Positions 39,718-51,245 are shown, counted from the first letter of the stretch. The stretch: DNA of 64,000 bases from Staphylococcus sp. ACRSN (GCF_022346615.1 NZ_JAKRNS010000009.1:1-64000), one strand, 5' to 3'. Numbers and translations: made by a program. The notes: generated by a model from the sequence alone, not told the origin.

Positions 39718-39843
39718 ATAAATCCCCCCTGAAAGTTTTTTAATATATGCCGTTACTTAAATTGTATAATTATATGTAATTTAAAACAACTGGATAAAGG
39801 TAGAAAACCTTATAAATTAGTTTTGAATTTTCAATCAGTATGT

Positions 39844-39858
39844 ATAAGTTATACTTAT
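39844..39858. promoter_or_regulatory. Candidate CcpE/CcpC box upstream of acnA
   Basis: ATAAGTTATACTTAT is an almost perfect palindrome that fits ATAA-N7-TTAT, the LysR-type box by which CcpC in Bacillus and CcpE in S. aureus control aconitase. It is 127 nt upstream of the acnA start; a partial second half-site (GATAA) follows. Confidence 0.55.
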
Positions 39859-39972
39859 GATAAAGTGCTAGTGTAATAAGTTATTTTTATCAATTGAGAA
39901 TCATTATCACTTTTTATTACATATATTCTCTCTTTTTTAATAGTTTATCTAGCATACAAATAAAACAAAAAA

Positions 39973-40040
39973 CCCTCGTTTTAAGGTGTCGAAAAAGCTA
40001 ACAAAATTCTGTCTAGTTTTTCAACGTACCTCAACGAGGG
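39973..40040 (-). terminator. Long hairpin terminator of the BCCT transporter gene
   Basis: Outer arms CCCTCGTT/AACGAGGG are continued by paired inner segments (AGGTG/TACCT, GAAAAAGCTA/TAGTTTTTC), making a 68-nt imperfect hairpin. On the minus strand the run TTTTTTGTTTTA follows. It is 32 nt after the transporter stop. Confidence 0.8.
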
Positions 40041-40071
40041 ATAGTTGTTATTTTATATAATTAACTTACAA

Positions 40072-41715
40072 TTATTGTTCTGTTTTTTCAGCTTCTCTCA
40101 ATGAACTTCTACGATTTATAATATCATCTTCGAAATCATCTTGTTGATGTTGAACATATTCTTGCAAACGATGTTTATTAGGCGTTAAAGTTAAGCCTAA
40201 GAATTTACGTTCTTTGTTTGCATCTTTGTAGAATGAGATCATCATCATTATAACTACAAAGGAGAATGGTAGCGCACTAATTATGGCAGCACTTTGTATC
40301 GCATTTAATGCTTCTGCACCATTTCCTCCACCAGCAAATAATAATACGAATGCGATAAGTGATTGGGCAACACCCCATGTCACTTTAACTACATTAGATG
40401 GTTCTAATGAACCGTATGTTGTTTGCATACCTAACACGAAAGTTGCTGAGTCGGCTGAAGTAATAAAGAATGAAGCAATTAAAACAAGTGCTATTATTGA
40501 TAAAATCATTCCTAACGGTAAATGATTAAACACTCCGAATAGTTGTGTTTCGGCAGACATTTTAAATAATTCTTCATGTTTCTTACCAGTTTCAATACCT
40601 AAAACACCAAATACACTAAACCATACGAAACTTACAATTGCTGGAACTAATAAAACACCTGCAATGAATTCTCGGATTGAACGTCCTTTTGATACACGAG
40701 CTATAAATATACCTACGAAAGGACTCCAACTCAACCACCAACCCCAATAGTATAATGTCCAACTTGACATCCATTCACGCTTTTGTGGATTTTGAGCTGC
40801 AGTATCAAATGAATTTAATAAAAATGAGTTTAACAAGCTACCAGTTGAGCTTGTCATCATATTTAAAATTAAAACTGTAGGCCCTATAATTAACACTACA
40901 ATCATTAATAATGCACCAAGAGATATATTTAAATTACTCAAATATTGAATACCTTTACTTAATCCAGACCAAGCACTCATAATAAATAAAATTGTAACAA
41001 CTATAATAATAACTGCTTGAACCCAAACGTTATTTGGTATTCCAAACAAGTAGTTAAGTCCTCCATTGATTTGTAGTGCACCCATACCTAATGACACGGC
41101 TACACCAACAACTGTAGCAAATACAGCCAATACATCAATGATTGTCCCAATAGGACCTTCCACTTTATTACCCAATAAAGGACGTAATGTTCTAGAAATT
41201 AGCCCAGGCTCACCTTTTCTAAATTGTGCATATGCTAAAGCTAATGCCACTACGCCATAAATCGCCCATGCATGAAATCCCCAATGGAAAAATGTAGACC
41301 GTAATGCTTCTGTGTAAGCAGCATTCGTTTTAGGATCTGCATTAGGTGGGGAAGCAAAATCAGCCATAGGTTCAGCTGCACCATAGAATACTAAACCAAT
41401 TCCCATACCAGCACTAAATAACATCGCAAACCATGAAACAGTATTGAATTCAGGTTTATCATTTGGTTTGCCCAGTTTCAATTTTCCAATAGGACTGAAA
41501 ATCAAGAAAATACAAAAGAAGACGATAAACGTTGTAAGAATGAGATAGTACCAACCTAGCTTTTCAGTTATCCATAGTTTAATGCCATTCGTAACCGTAT
41601 CAAATTGTTCAGGCAAAATAGCACCAATGAGCACAACTATCGCAACAAGAATTGCACTATAGATAAAAACTGGAGAAATCTTCCTACCATTTGCATGTTT
41701 TTCAGAAGAATTCAT
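40072..41715 (-). CDS. BCCT-family glycine betaine/choline-type transporter
   Basis: 547 residues with about twelve membrane helices. The BCCT signature WWLSWSPFVGIFIARVSKGR and the segments GMGIGLVFYGAAEPM and FFHWGFHAWAIYG are clear. These carriers take up betaine, choline or carnitine with Na+ or H+ for osmoprotection. A charged C-terminal tail (about residues 505-547) could sense osmolarity. The location matches opuD2 in S. aureus as I recall. Monocistronic. Confidence 0.88.
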   Translation of the reverse strand: MNSSEKHANGRKISPVFIYSAILVAIVVLIGAILPEQFDTVTNGIKLWITEKLGWYYLILTTFIVFFCIFLIFSPIGKLKLGKPNDKPEFNTVSWFAMLFSAGMGIGLVFYGAAEPMADFASPPNADPKTNAAYTEALRSTFFHWGFHAWAIYGVVALALAYAQFRKGEPGLISRTLRPLLGNKVEGPIGTIIDVLAVFATVVGVAVSLGMGALQINGGLNYLFGIPNNVWVQAVIIIVVTILFIMSAWSGLSKGIQYLSNLNISLGALLMIVVLIIGPTVLILNMMTSSTGSLLNSFLLNSFDTAAQNPQKREWMSSWTLYYWGWWLSWSPFVGIFIARVSKGRSIREFIAGVLLVPAIVSFVWFSVFGVLGIETGKKHEELFKMSAETQLFGVFNHLPLGMILSIIALVLIASFFITSADSATFVLGMQTTYGSLEPSNVVKVTWGVAQSLIAFVLLFAGGGNGAEALNAIQSAAIISALPFSFVVIMMMISFYKDANKERKFLGLTLTPNKHRLQEYVQHQQDDFEDDIINRRSSLREAEKTEQ

Positions 41716-41922
41716 AAATAATTACTCCCTTTCTAGTCAAATTTAAATACAAAAACTAACGTAGAATTTTAAACAACTTAATAAATCTACATTAGTTTCA
41801 TCATTTATTAGAATAACAAACACATGTATTATTATCAAATTCAACTAAAAAAAGTATGTTCTATTTATAAATTATCTTGTATAATAATTTTTATGTTTTA
41901 AAAAATAAGTGAGGTTAATTAA

Positions 41923-42276
41923 ATGTTAAAAGAATTTAAGGAATTTGCTTTAAAAGGTAATGTATTAGATTTAGCTGTTGCAGTAGTAATGGGGGCAGCA
42001 TTTAATAAAATCGTAACTGCTTTAGTTACATTTATTATTATGCCATTAATCGGTTTAATCTTTGGTACAGTTGATTTCGCTAAGAGTTGGTCGTTCATGG
42101 GTATTAAATATGGTATGTTCGTACAATCTATTATCGACTTTATCATTATCGCTTTTGCTTTATTCATTTTTGTAAAAATCGCTAACACTTTGTTGAGAAA
42201 TGAAGAAGAAGAAGAAATAGAAGAAAATACCGTATTACTAACTGAAATCCGTGATTTATTACGTGAAAAAAATTAA
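41923..42276 (+). CDS. mscL: Large-conductance mechanosensitive channel
   Basis: 117 residues. The N-terminal amphipathic helix ([21 protein letters not shown]) leads into the first pore helix with [12 protein letters not shown], and a second helix is followed by a charged cytoplasmic bundle ([13 protein letters not shown]...REKN). MscL opens under membrane tension and releases solutes on osmotic downshock. GAGG precedes the ATG. It is divergent from the betaine-type transporter, a sensible osmotic pair. Confidence 0.96.
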   Translation: MLKEFKEFALKGNVLDLAVAVVMGAAFNKIVTALVTFIIMPLIGLIFGTVDFAKSWSFMGIKYGMFVQSIIDFIIIAFALFIFVKIANTLLRNEEEEEIEENTVLLTEIRDLLREKN

Positions 42277-42328
42277 AATTATTTAATGCTACTAATTATG
42301 AGTTAGGGTGTAAACGCCCATTCTCAAT

Positions 42329-42364
42329 TAAAAAGAGCTAATCCAATAGGATTAGCTCTTTTTA
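42329..42364 (+). terminator. Terminator of mscL
   Basis: AAAAAGAGCTAATCC pairs perfectly with GGATTAGCTCTTTTT around a 4-nt loop. Between here and 42564 no gene is seen. Confidence 0.9.
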
Positions 42365-42564
42365 ATTTAATAATTAGCTAAGGTTTGAGTTGAGAACGTT
42401 TTCGTCCATTTATCTTAACAACACTGTATTTACATGGAATTGAAGTTAACGTTATATAAATCAAAGCCATTGTTTAATCCAGTAATACATTTTATATATC
42501 ATGATATAGCCCCAAACCTATTAATCTGCTGACTTAAAACGAATTCACTGTTGAGTCAACCTGA

Positions 42565-45500
42565 TTATTGTCTTTTAAAATTAGTCGTACTTTGATATGA
42601 ATCTGATTGAATTTCTAGTATAAGTGGTATACGCTGTTTTAATTCACTAACATGAGAAATTATACCTACCATTCGTCCTGTTGATTTTAAGCTCATCAAG
42701 GTATCAAGTGCTGTTTCTAAGGTTTCTTGATCTAACGTTCCAAATCCTTCATCAACAAACATAGATTCTAATGTAATACCACCAGATTCTTCTTGAACGA
42801 CCTCGCTTAACCCTAAAGCCAGAGCAAGAGAAGCTTGGAAAGTTTCACCACCTGACAAGGATGTAATATGCCTTGTTTGATTGGAATGAGTATCGAAGAC
42901 TTCTATTTCTAAACCACTATATCCTTTTGATACTTGTTGTCTTCTTGATAGTTGATAACGCTGCCCAGTCATTAAAGCTAGTCGTTGATTTGCTTGTGTT
43001 AGTATTCTTTCTAAATAATAAATTAACACATAATTTTCTAACGTTAATTTTAAATTATTTTGACCAGAAAGGATTTCAGAAAGTTGAAATATTTCTTGTT
43101 GTTCTTTCAATTCTTCTTCTAATTGGTCTATTGTTTCAATAATTTCGTTTATTTTCTTTTGATTAAATTCCATTTTGTATTCATGTTTACTTAATTCACT
43201 AGCTATGTTTTCATAATTTAATTGTTCCAATTTAGATTGTTCACGAATAGTTGGAATATCTTCAAGTACACGATCTTGAGTCTGTTCAATATATTGAGCA
43301 ATAGCCAATTCAATTGCTTGTTTATCTTTATTATATTTTGTGATTTCATCTTCTAATTGCTCTTTATCTGAAATTTTAGCTACTATTTCTTGTACCTCGT
43401 TTATTGTTGAAAAACCGAGGTTAGACATTTCTTCATCTATTTTTAGGCTTAATAATCTAGCTTCATTAATTAATTCATCTAAGCTATTTTGTAAATATTG
43501 AATGCTATTTTTTTCGACAGAAATTTTGTTTTTATCATTTTGTATATTATTTTCTAATTGATAAATTCTTTTATCAAATGCTTCAATTTCATGCATCATA
43601 CGCTGATAGTCTGAAACAAAAGTTTCAACGGATTGATATGCAGTAGTAGATTCAAAATCATTGATTGCAACTTCATCAGTTTTCACTTGATGTTCTATCT
43701 TATTTTGCTCTAACTCCAAGCGATGTAAGTCAGATTGCTTTTTATTCAGTTGTTCTAGTAAATTTTCAATTTGTTTATTCTCTTCTGAGATTGATTGTTT
43801 TTCTTTTTCTTTATCGCTTAATTCCTGTTCAAATAATTCATAGTTTGTTTGTTTTAATTTGTCAGTATCAAATTTCCCTATTTGTTCTTCAATTGCACGT
43901 AAGTCACTCTCTAAATTAATTCTTATTTCATTTTGTTTATTTTTTTCTTGTTCAATTTCTGTTAATTGCTTGTGTCTAAACGTAATTTCGTCAAAATCAA
44001 GGTGCTCATCTAGAACATCTATTTCGTGGCCGCATACTGGACAAGTGTCACCTTTTTGTAATGCTGCTTGTATAGTAGCTATAATATTTTGTTTATCTTT
44101 TAAATCAATATTAGACTTATCTATATCCTGATACTTCTTTTCAAGTAATTGAAACGCTTCTTTAACACCTTTTAATTTATTAGTAACATTACTTTTTTTA
44201 TCTAAAAGTTGATTATATTCAACCTTATTCAGTTCATTGCTTTTTAGTTCTTTGATTTTCATATTAAGTTCAAATATTGATGCAGTAACTTCATCTAATT
44301 TCGAATAATTTGGTTTTCGTTGATTAAGTTGTTTCTTTATTTCTTCAACTTCAGATTGTTGCATTTCAAATTGCTTTGATATTTGATTTAATTTTTCTTT
44401 AGAATTAGTAAATTGATTATAAGCCTTCTGATACTTCTCTTTCTTTTCAAAAAACAAATTACATTTTTCAACAAATTTACGTTTGCTATCTATAGCTTGT
44501 TGATTTTCATTATAGTTAGACAGTTGATTTTCAAAGTCGACTACACTTTTATTAATTTTATCTAATAAAATCTCTTTCTCTGCAATATCCGATTCTATAT
44601 TTGCTTTTTTGCTATGTAAGCCTTCTTGAGTTTCAATTAAATTTAATAAAGGTTTTACTTCATTGAGTTCTTTTAAAAATTGGACTTTACGATTAATTTC
44701 AGGCTCATTTTCCTTTAATATTTCTAATTCTTTTTGTTTGTTTTTTAAAATGGCTAAATCATTTTCTAATTTAATGTTTGTTTCTAGTTTATCTTTTAAT
44801 TTTTTTGTGACAATATCTTGCTTCTCTTTTTTAGATTTTAATTCCTGAAGAATTACTTTTCCTTTATCTCTAAATACATCTAAAATTTCAGACAATCTGC
44901 TGGTTTGTCTCGTGCTAATCTCTTTATATTGACTTAATTCATCATCTTCAAAAGTGTTAATATCTTGCCAATTATTCTCTAATGTATTATATCTCTGCTC
45001 TATTATATTTCTTACTTCTGATACATCATCATTTAACCGTTTTTGAATATTTTCAAATCGCTCACTATTAAACAACGTTCTTAGTATTGACTGTTTTTCT
45101 TTACTTTTAGATAGTAAAAAACGTTTAAATTCACCTTGCGGTAAAATAAACAACTGTCTAAATTGTTCTGCATTAACTCCCAATATACTTTCAAGGTAAT
45201 GATTACCTTGTGTTATCTTACTTTCTCTTAAAGTAAATTCATCATTTTCCAATTGATATATCGCCAATTGACCAAGTGTTTTATTTTTATTACCTTCTTT
45301 AATAAATGCACCTTGTCGTACAATTTTAAAAATTGATTCCCTAAGTTTGAATTCAAATTCCACAGACATTGGTAATTTGCCATCAGCAAAGTGACTTCTC
45401 AAATCCCCTTCTTGCCTATCTTTCGTTGAAGCTTCTCCAAACAAGGCATACACCATAGCATCGAAAATCATTGTCTTGCCAGATCCAGTCTTTCCACTAA

Positions 45501-45594
45501 TTAGAAATAATTGATTTTCATTTATATTATCAAAATTAATTGTTTCATTTAAGAAAGGTCCAAAATTATTTAATTTTAAAGTTAAAGGTCTCAT
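42565..45594 (-). CDS. sbcC: SbcC exonuclease subunit, SMC-like ATPase
   Basis: 1009 residues. Walker A GKTGSGKT (residues 34-41) is followed by long coiled coils, a zinc hook CPVCG near residue 525, a second coiled coil, then the signature [17 protein letters not shown] and Walker B/D-loop [11 protein letters not shown]. With SbcD it forms the MR-type nuclease that opens hairpins and cleans DNA ends. Its start overlaps the sbcD stop by 4 nt. Confidence 0.95.
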   Translation of the reverse strand: MRPLTLKLNNFGPFLNETINFDNINENQLFLISGKTGSGKTMIFDAMVYALFGEASTKDRQEGDLRSHFADGKLPMSVEFEFKLRESIFKIVRQGAFIKEGNKNKTLGQLAIYQLENDEFTLRESKITQGNHYLESILGVNAEQFRQLFILPQGEFKRFLLSKSKEKQSILRTLFNSERFENIQKRLNDDVSEVRNIIEQRYNTLENNWQDINTFEDDELSQYKEISTRQTSRLSEILDVFRDKGKVILQELKSKKEKQDIVTKKLKDKLETNIKLENDLAILKNKQKELEILKENEPEINRKVQFLKELNEVKPLLNLIETQEGLHSKKANIESDIAEKEILLDKINKSVVDFENQLSNYNENQQAIDSKRKFVEKCNLFFEKKEKYQKAYNQFTNSKEKLNQISKQFEMQQSEVEEIKKQLNQRKPNYSKLDEVTASIFELNMKIKELKSNELNKVEYNQLLDKKSNVTNKLKGVKEAFQLLEKKYQDIDKSNIDLKDKQNIIATIQAALQKGDTCPVCGHEIDVLDEHLDFDEITFRHKQLTEIEQEKNKQNEIRINLESDLRAIEEQIGKFDTDKLKQTNYELFEQELSDKEKEKQSISEENKQIENLLEQLNKKQSDLHRLELEQNKIEHQVKTDEVAINDFESTTAYQSVETFVSDYQRMMHEIEAFDKRIYQLENNIQNDKNKISVEKNSIQYLQNSLDELINEARLLSLKIDEEMSNLGFSTINEVQEIVAKISDKEQLEDEITKYNKDKQAIELAIAQYIEQTQDRVLEDIPTIREQSKLEQLNYENIASELSKHEYKMEFNQKKINEIIETIDQLEEELKEQQEIFQLSEILSGQNNLKLTLENYVLIYYLERILTQANQRLALMTGQRYQLSRRQQVSKGYSGLEIEVFDTHSNQTRHITSLSGGETFQASLALALGLSEVVQEESGGITLESMFVDEGFGTLDQETLETALDTLMSLKSTGRMVGIISHVSELKQRIPLILEIQSDSYQSTTNFKRQ

Positions 45595-46727
45595 TTTTCC
45601 GAACCTCCTTGTAACATGTCGTTTAATATTGAATTGAGTTTACTATTTTGAGTTTCAGACAAGGATTCATCTGTAATATATTCATAAAAATGTGATATTA
45701 TTTCTTCATCATTCATTTTTTGAATTTCTTCATTTCGTTCATGTAATGGCGTCTCAAAGTCAAATGTTTGATTAGTTAATGCTAGTGTATTTGGATAAAT
45801 TTGTTTTAAATGCATCATTGGATCGCTCACATGTGACATGTGTTTCAATTTGAAATGCAAGTAATTTTCCTTGCTTTCAATATCTATTTTTTCTTGTATT
45901 GCTGCTTCATAATCCCCATTTACAACTTCTAATTTTCTAAGAGGCTGCATTGGTATGAACTTTTCTTTTATAATCTCTCCCGATTCAATTTCAATACATT
46001 TATAGCCTTTAGGTTGCTTCGTTTCTGAGAAAGAATATTGTAACAACGATCCACTATAACTAATATAATCTGATTGAATACTAAAAGGATGATGCAAATG
46101 ACCTAACAGCACTCTATCAAATTGCTTAAAACTTTCAGCCTCAACAGATTCTACTGTTCCTATTGTTAATGGTCGTTCAGAATCCGATCTCAAACCACCT
46201 TGTACAGTTAAATGACCAATCAAAATATTAAGTTTTTCTTTATCTAATGCCTTATTGATATACGACAATGACTTAGAAAGGCATTGTTGATGTGTTTCAA
46301 GACGCTCATCATTAAAAAATTGTTGCGTTTCATTTATCGTTGCAAAAGGTAAAGTATAAAAATCCACATCCCCAATTGTAATCGCTTCGTTGATATTATC
46401 CAAATGTGTTCTAATATATAAATTTGATCTTTCAAACCATGTTGCACCGTATTGCAAACGTTCTTTACTATCATGATTTCCACTAATCATGATAATCGCA
46501 ATACCCATTTCTAAATTCAGTCGTTTAATCGTATGTTCTAATAATAATATTGCCTCTTTATTAGGGTAACTTGTGTCATATAAATCACCTGCTATTACTA
46601 TTACATCTGGATGTTGCTGTTCCATTTCTCTTATAAATTGCTCTAATATATATGCTTGATCTTCCAATAAAGATTTCCCATTAATAATTCTACCGAGATG
46701 CCAATCGGCTGTATGTATTATTTTCAT
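45591..46727 (-). CDS. sbcD: SbcD exonuclease subunit, metallophosphoesterase
   Basis: 378 residues. The phosphoesterase motifs are [20 protein letters not shown], and GHLHHP, which hold the two Mn ions of Mre11-like nucleases. A C-terminal capping domain follows. Partner of SbcC, translationally coupled. A LexA box 17 nt upstream predicts SOS induction of the pair. Confidence 0.95.
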   Translation of the reverse strand: MKIIHTADWHLGRIINGKSLLEDQAYILEQFIREMEQQHPDVIVIAGDLYDTSYPNKEAILLLEHTIKRLNLEMGIAIIMISGNHDSKERLQYGATWFERSNLYIRTHLDNINEAITIGDVDFYTLPFATINETQQFFNDERLETHQQCLSKSLSYINKALDKEKLNILIGHLTVQGGLRSDSERPLTIGTVESVEAESFKQFDRVLLGHLHHPFSIQSDYISYSGSLLQYSFSETKQPKGYKCIEIESGEIIKEKFIPMQPLRKLEVVNGDYEAAIQEKIDIESKENYLHFKLKHMSHVSDPMMHLKQIYPNTLALTNQTFDFETPLHERNEEIQKMNDEEIISHFYEYITDESLSETQNSKLNSILNDMLQGGSEK

Positions 46728-46743
46728 GATTACACTCCTAACA

Positions 46744-46757
46744 AGAACATTTGTTCG
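46744..46757. promoter_or_regulatory. LexA (SOS) box before sbcD
   Basis: On the minus strand CGAACAAATGTTCT, one base from the consensus and almost identical to the boxes at 11216-11257. It starts 17 nt upstream of the sbcD ATG. Confidence 0.85.
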
Positions 46758-46804
46758 TAAATATAGTAATATATTTTTAAATTTAAAGCAACTCCATAAA
46801 AAAA

Positions 46805-46828
46805 CCGTTTATCTCTAGAGATAAACGG
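46805..46828. terminator. Perfect 24-nt palindromic terminator
   Basis: CCGTTTATCTCT pairs exactly with AGAGATAAACGG. A T-run follows on the minus strand, so it ends the CcdC-like gene transcript 9 nt after its stop. Confidence 0.85.
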
Positions 46829-46836
46829 CACTCAAA

Positions 46837-47304
46837 TTATTGAATTAACGTTTGTTTAACCTTCTTATATTTATATAGCATTGCTAAACGCCAAGGTACA
46901 ATCATACAAAAAGCTAATAAGAAAAACATACCTGCAATTTCTCCAGGATCAATTTTATTACTTATAAAAATTTTGATTACCGTACGAATCAATAACAAAG
47001 AAATTAATATAATTGGAAAAGCTTTCGAACGCTTCATATATATTTCACTACCATGTGTTTCAAATCTAGAAGTCCACATCAGTATTGTTGAAAAAATAGC
47101 GCCTAACACAATACATTCAATAATTTCTAATCCAGTTAATCTAAAATAAGGCACAATATACATCAATGCACCTGTTGCCATAAAAAATGGCGGCAATATT
47201 ATCTTCTTTTCATTTACTGGAAACTGTTGTGCCTTCATTCTAATAATGATGACAGCAACTCCCATTAAAAAAGCAAATAAAATTGAAAAGATTAAATATA
47301 ACAC
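46837..47304 (-). CDS. CcdC-like membrane protein
   Basis: 155 residues from a GTG with AAGGTG 5 nt upstream. Five hydrophobic helices, with PPFFMATGALMYIVPYFR after the second and a conserved SRFETHGSEIYMKRSKAF loop, match the CcdC/DUF1453 family. In Bacillus CcdC sits in a cytochrome c maturation locus but its role is unclear, and no ccdA or thioredoxin-like gene lies here. Monocistronic. Confidence 0.75.
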   Translation of the reverse strand: MLYLIFSILFAFLMGVAVIIIRMKAQQFPVNEKKIILPPFFMATGALMYIVPYFRLTGLEIIECIVLGAIFSTILMWTSRFETHGSEIYMKRSKAFPIILISLLLIRTVIKIFISNKIDPGEIAGMFFLLAFCMIVPWRLAMLYKYKKVKQTLIQ

Positions 47305-47559
47305 GTTGACACCTTCTTTAAGTTTCTACAAGATGATAATTACTTGCACAGTATATCATTAAATTTAATTTTTAGCAGTTTTTTTAACTAAATTCAAAAT
47401 ACTGACAAATTCAAATAAATTAAAATATATTCTTTAAGCAAACATAATAATAAACGCTCAAAGTTAAGGCTAAATTTATGACAACACTAAAAAACAAACC
47501 AAATGCTATTAAAGCACTTGATTTGTTTAATATTAGCTATTTAGGCTTCTCGCTTTTAT

Positions 47560-47745
47560 CTACAATACTTGTGATTTGTCACAAGCAGAGTATGCGTTAT
47601 TCAATGTAAATCTTAAATAATTCATATCTTGAATTTGCATGGCATTATGATATTTCTTAAATGCTTGCTCATCAGGAAAGTTAATATGCACATTGGCAAG
47701 ACGGTCTAATACTTCCTTATCTTCCATTTCATAGGCATCTTTCAC
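47560..47745 (-). CDS. Small conserved staphylococcal protein
   Basis: 61 residues from a GTG with GGGAGG about 8 nt upstream. Acidic N-terminus (MKDAYEMEDKEVLDRL) and a helical soluble body ending DKSQVL, with one cysteine. No domain recognised, and no membrane segment. A hairpin (about 47490-47523, AAACAAACC...GATTTGTTT) lies downstream as possible terminator. It sits alone between the CcdC-like and UPF0154 genes. Function unknown. Confidence 0.65.
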   Translation of the reverse strand: MKDAYEMEDKEVLDRLANVHINFPDEQAFKKYHNAMQIQDMNYLRFTLNNAYSACDKSQVL

Positions 47746-48045
47746 TTATTACTACCTCCCTTATGTTTAAACATTATATCAAAAAGAAGACCTGAAGCAT
47801 AATATTTTCTGAATATTTAAAAAACATTTCCAAATTGGCATAGAACTTAATTTAATCTATTCTTATTTATTATCGGTGAAAAGTAATGCGAGATTATATA
47901 TGGTATAACTGATATCTATTATTTGTTTTATTACTTTCAAATAATTTTAAATACAAGATTTTAAAATATACGGTACATCACTTCCACTTCTTTTACTAAC
48001 CTAAAATATTTCACCCTGCCAACAAACCCTACCACAGACAAAAAT

Positions 48046-48086
48046 AAGGGCTGATAACTACTTTTAATAAGTAGCTGTCAGCCCTT
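48046..48086 (-). terminator. Terminator after the UPF0154 gene
   Basis: AAGGGCTGATAACTACTT pairs with AAGTAGCTGTCAGCCCTT around four bases with one mismatch; on the minus strand it is followed by ATTTTTG. The interval 47746-48045 shows no gene. Confidence 0.85.
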
Positions 48087-48096
48087 TAATGACGCG

Positions 48097-48336
48097 CTAT
48101 TTCTTTTTCTTCATAGCGTCTTCTTGATTTTTATTCATCATTGTCATCATTTGATTTATTTTCTTTTGAGATGGTTTTTGACCCATTTGCATCATCATCA
48201 TTCGTAGCATTTCTTCATTAATTGGTGGGTTCTTTTTAAGATAATCCATCATATATTTTCTTGCAAGGAAAAATCCACCCACTAAACCAAGTATAAGTGC
48301 TAACACGATTAATAAAATTGCTAACCAAGTTACCAT
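48097..48336 (-). CDS. UPF0154 family membrane protein
   Basis: 79 residues from the ATG at 48336, with GGGTG upstream; a GTG four codons earlier is possible. One N-terminal membrane helix ([20 protein letters not shown]) is followed by [20 protein letters not shown], a Met-rich segment and a lysine tail. That order is characteristic of UPF0154 (YneF), a conserved single-pass protein of Firmicutes near tkt. Function unknown. Confidence 0.85.
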   Translation of the reverse strand: MVTWLAILLIVLALILGLVGGFFLARKYMMDYLKKNPPINEEMLRMMMMQMGQKPSQKKINQMMTMMNKNQEDAMKKKK

Positions 48337-48488
48337 TGTTTCACCCACTTTCCTATCCTAATGCATTTTACTAAAATTAATACTCTATTTCAAGAGCACC
48401 TCAATTTTATAATAATCCTAACCTAAAATATTATATCAATTTAAGAATGATTTTGTAAACAAAGGTATGAGATACTTTAGAAACTAAA

Positions 48489-48522
48489 AAGTGGTATGGG
48501 AACTAAAGCTCCCATACCACTT
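48489..48522. terminator. Terminator of tkt
   Basis: AAGTGGTATGGGA pairs with TCCCATACCACTT around 8 nt. It is 30 nt after the tkt stop. Confidence 0.85.
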
Positions 48523-48551
48523 CATGTTTGTAAAATATAATCTGATAATTA

Positions 48552-50540
48552 TTAAAGTGATTGAACTTGGTTAAGAACGTTTTCTTTAGTAAAACCATAT
48601 TTTTCAATTACTAAATCGCCAGGTGCACTTGCACCAAAACCATCAATACCGATTACTTTTCCTTCAGTACCAACATATTTATGCCAACCAAGTGATGAGC
48701 CCATTTCAATAGCTACACGCTTAGTAATCGATGCTGGTAATACTGATTCTTTGTATTCAGCTGATTGTTGATCAAATGCATTCCAGTTAGGCATTGAAAC
48801 AACACGAACACCTTTACCTTGCGCTTCTAAATCTTTAGCTGCTTCAATTGCTAAATTCACTTCTGAGCCAGTTGCTATTAATAAGTACTCTGCATCTTTA
48901 TCAGATTCAAATACAACATAACCACCTTTACGTACCCCTTCTTCAACTGTATCTTTAGATAAGTCCATAGTTGTAAGGTTTTGACGTGTAAGTACTAATG
49001 ATGTTGGTGTACCTTCAGATTCTAATGCTACTTCCCATGCAACACGCGTTTCGTTACCATCTGCTGGACGAATTACATTCATGTTAGGAATAGCACGTAA
49101 ACCTGCTAATTGTTCGATAGGTTCATGTGTAGGACCATCTTCACCAACTGCGATTGAATCATGTGTAAAGATAAATGTAGAATTTAATCCCATGATAGAT
49201 GATAATCTAAGTGCTGGTTTTAAGTAATCACTGAATACGAAGAATGTTGCACCATATGGATGTAAACCACCATGAGCAGCCATACCATTTACTGCTGCAC
49301 CCATTGCAAATTCACGTACACCAAACCAAATATTTTTACCTTCAGGAGTTTCTTTATTAAAGTCACTTGCATCTTTTACATTTGATTTATTTGAACCAGC
49401 TAAGTCTGCAGAACCACCAAAGAAAGAAGGTACTGATTTACTGATTGCTTGAATTACTTCACCAGAGTCAGCACGTGAAGCACCACTATGTCCTGCTTCA
49501 AATTCAGGTAGAACTTCTTTATAGTCAACTGGTAATTTACCACTTATAGCTAACTTAAATTCTTCCGCTAGTTCAGGGTATTTACTTGCATAATCTTCTA
49601 CTAATTTTTCCCATGCTTCTTCTTTTTCATTAGCACGTTTCAACATACTATGTTGGAAGATTTCATAAACTTCTTGAGGTACATTAAAACGTTGTTCTGG
49701 GTCTAAACCATAGTTTTCGAAAGTTAATTTTCTTTCGTCTTCACCTAATGGTGCACCGTGAACGCCATGTGAAGCTTGTTTATTTGGAGAACCGTAACCA
49801 ATGATTGTCTTAATTTCAATAATTGTAGGAACATCTTGGGCTTTCGCCTCTTCGATTGCTTTATCGATTGCATCGATGTCATTTCCCTCTTCTACTAAAA
49901 TATGTTTCCAACCATAAGCTTCAAATCTACCTTTAACATCTTCAGAAAATGCTTTATTTAAATCTCCATCAAGTGAGATATCATTTGAATCATATAAAAC
50001 AATCAATTTATCTAATTGATTATGACCTGCTAATGAAGCTGCTTCATGTGAAATACCTTCCATTAAGTCTCCATCTGATGCAAGTACATAAGTATAATGA
50101 TCAACAACTTTAGCGTCTTCTTTATTGAATTTACCTGCTAGATGTTTTTCAGCCATTGCAAAGCCTACTGACATTGCAAACCCTTGTCCTAATGGACCCG
50201 TTGTTACTTCTACACCATCTGTATGTCTGAATTCTGGATGTCCTGGTGTTTTTGAACCCCATTGTCTAAATTGTTTCAATTCTTCTAATTCTAAACTACC
50301 AGATACATGTAATAAACTATACAATAATGCAGAGCCATGACCTGCTGATAATACAAAACGATCTCTATCAAAGAAATCTTTTGATTGGGGATTAAAGTTC
50401 AAGTGACGCGTCCAAAGCGTATATGCCATTGGCGCTGCGCCCATTGGTAAACCTGGGTGACCTGAGTTTGCTTGTTCAACAGCATCGATACTTAATGCTC
50501 TAATTGTATCAATAGCTAATTGGTCTTTTTGATTATTCAT
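48552..50540 (-). CDS. tkt: Transketolase
   Basis: 662 residues, normal length. The thiamine diphosphate motif runs from [16 protein letters not shown] to LYDSN (about residues 150-185). The pyrimidine domain has the [16 protein letters not shown] loop with its catalytic histidine and glutamate. Transketolase moves two-carbon units between sugar phosphates in the pentose phosphate pathway and supplies erythrose-4-phosphate for aromatic synthesis. AGGAAG precedes the ATG. The DUF896 gene lies upstream on the same strand, 78 nt away. Confidence 0.96.
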   Translation of the reverse strand: MNNQKDQLAIDTIRALSIDAVEQANSGHPGLPMGAAPMAYTLWTRHLNFNPQSKDFFDRDRFVLSAGHGSALLYSLLHVSGSLELEELKQFRQWGSKTPGHPEFRHTDGVEVTTGPLGQGFAMSVGFAMAEKHLAGKFNKEDAKVVDHYTYVLASDGDLMEGISHEAASLAGHNQLDKLIVLYDSNDISLDGDLNKAFSEDVKGRFEAYGWKHILVEEGNDIDAIDKAIEEAKAQDVPTIIEIKTIIGYGSPNKQASHGVHGAPLGEDERKLTFENYGLDPEQRFNVPQEVYEIFQHSMLKRANEKEEAWEKLVEDYASKYPELAEEFKLAISGKLPVDYKEVLPEFEAGHSGASRADSGEVIQAISKSVPSFFGGSADLAGSNKSNVKDASDFNKETPEGKNIWFGVREFAMGAAVNGMAAHGGLHPYGATFFVFSDYLKPALRLSSIMGLNSTFIFTHDSIAVGEDGPTHEPIEQLAGLRAIPNMNVIRPADGNETRVAWEVALESEGTPTSLVLTRQNLTTMDLSKDTVEEGVRKGGYVVFESDKDAEYLLIATGSEVNLAIEAAKDLEAQGKGVRVVSMPNWNAFDQQSAEYKESVLPASITKRVAIEMGSSLGWHKYVGTEGKVIGIDGFGASAPGDLVIEKYGFTKENVLNQVQSL

Positions 50541-50618
50541 CTTAAAATGACTTCCTTTCTTCTAGCTAGTTTAATTCTTATTATACATGATTTAACAGAA
50601 AATTAACAAAAAATTGAA

Positions 50619-50867
50619 TTACTTTTTGTCTTGGTTATTTTTTGAATCTAAAATGTTTTTTACTTTTTCAGGAGTAACATCATTACCTTCAGGGTCAATG
50701 ACACGCGTACTTTCCAACTGTTGTTTAAATTTTTCTCTAAACGAATCTAAATACGCTTTTCTAAGTTTCGATTGTTCTTTTGCTTCCGCTTCAGTAAGGC
50801 CTTCTGCCTTTTTCTTTCTTGCCAGTTCATTAATTCGATCCAAGTCTACACCATCTATCTTCGCCAT
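50619..50867 (-). CDS. UPF0291/DUF896 family protein (YnzC-like)
   Basis: 82 residues. The first part IDGVDLDRINELARKKKAEG followed by LTEAEAKEQSKLRKAYLDSFR is the highly conserved DUF896 two-helix core. A looser, charged tail ends NNQDKK. In Bacillus the family members YnzC and YlaC-like proteins are linked with the SOS-regulated yneA region. Here too it sits next to the SOS gene sosA, separated by a terminator. Confidence 0.85.
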   Translation of the reverse strand: MAKIDGVDLDRINELARKKKAEGLTEAEAKEQSKLRKAYLDSFREKFKQQLESTRVIDPEGNDVTPEKVKNILDSKNNQDKK

Positions 50868-50908
50868 GGTTTCCCTCCATTGATTATTAATATAAAAGAA
50901 TATAACAA

Positions 50909-50943
50909 AAAAATAAGCGAAACTAAATAGTTTCGCTTATTTT
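50909..50943 (-). terminator. Terminator of sosA
   Basis: AAAATAAGCGAAACTA pairs with TAGTTTCGCTTATTTT around a single base or short loop. It lies between sosA and the DUF896 gene. Confidence 0.85.
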
Positions 50944-50988
50944 ATCCCAATTAAACAATTAAGTTGTTATCCCTAAAATATAAATGTC

Positions 50989-51231
50989 TTAATTAACTGA
51001 AGCAACTAAAGGCGTAACTTGATGTTCGCTTTGTTCGGTATCCACATCCTTAACATCATTATTATCTTTCTGATGTTGCACATGCTTTGCAACTTGATGG
51101 TCAGTCATTTCGTACGTTTGTTCCGCTCCACTGTTATGATTTGCAGTTAAAATAAATAACGAACATAGCACCATTGTCGCTATTAACACTGTTAAATAAG
51201 TCTTTATATGTGATTTATATATTTTTATCAT
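50989..51231 (-). CDS. sosA: SOS-induced cell division inhibitor SosA-like
   Basis: 80 residues: a short basic start, one membrane helix (about residues 11-29) and an extracellular, charged, low-complexity tail ending TPLVASVN. The layout, size and divergent position next to lexA match SosA, the staphylococcal checkpoint protein that blocks division after DNA damage (analogue of SulA/YneA). LexA boxes lie in the shared intergenic region. AGGAGTGG precedes the ATG. The C-terminal stretch is the part reported to control activity and turnover in S. aureus SosA. Confidence 0.85.
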   Translation of the reverse strand: MIKIYKSHIKTYLTVLIATMVLCSLFILTANHNSGAEQTYEMTDHQVAKHVQHQKDNNDVKDVDTEQSEHQVTPLVASVN

Positions 51232-51245
51232 TTATACCCACTCCT

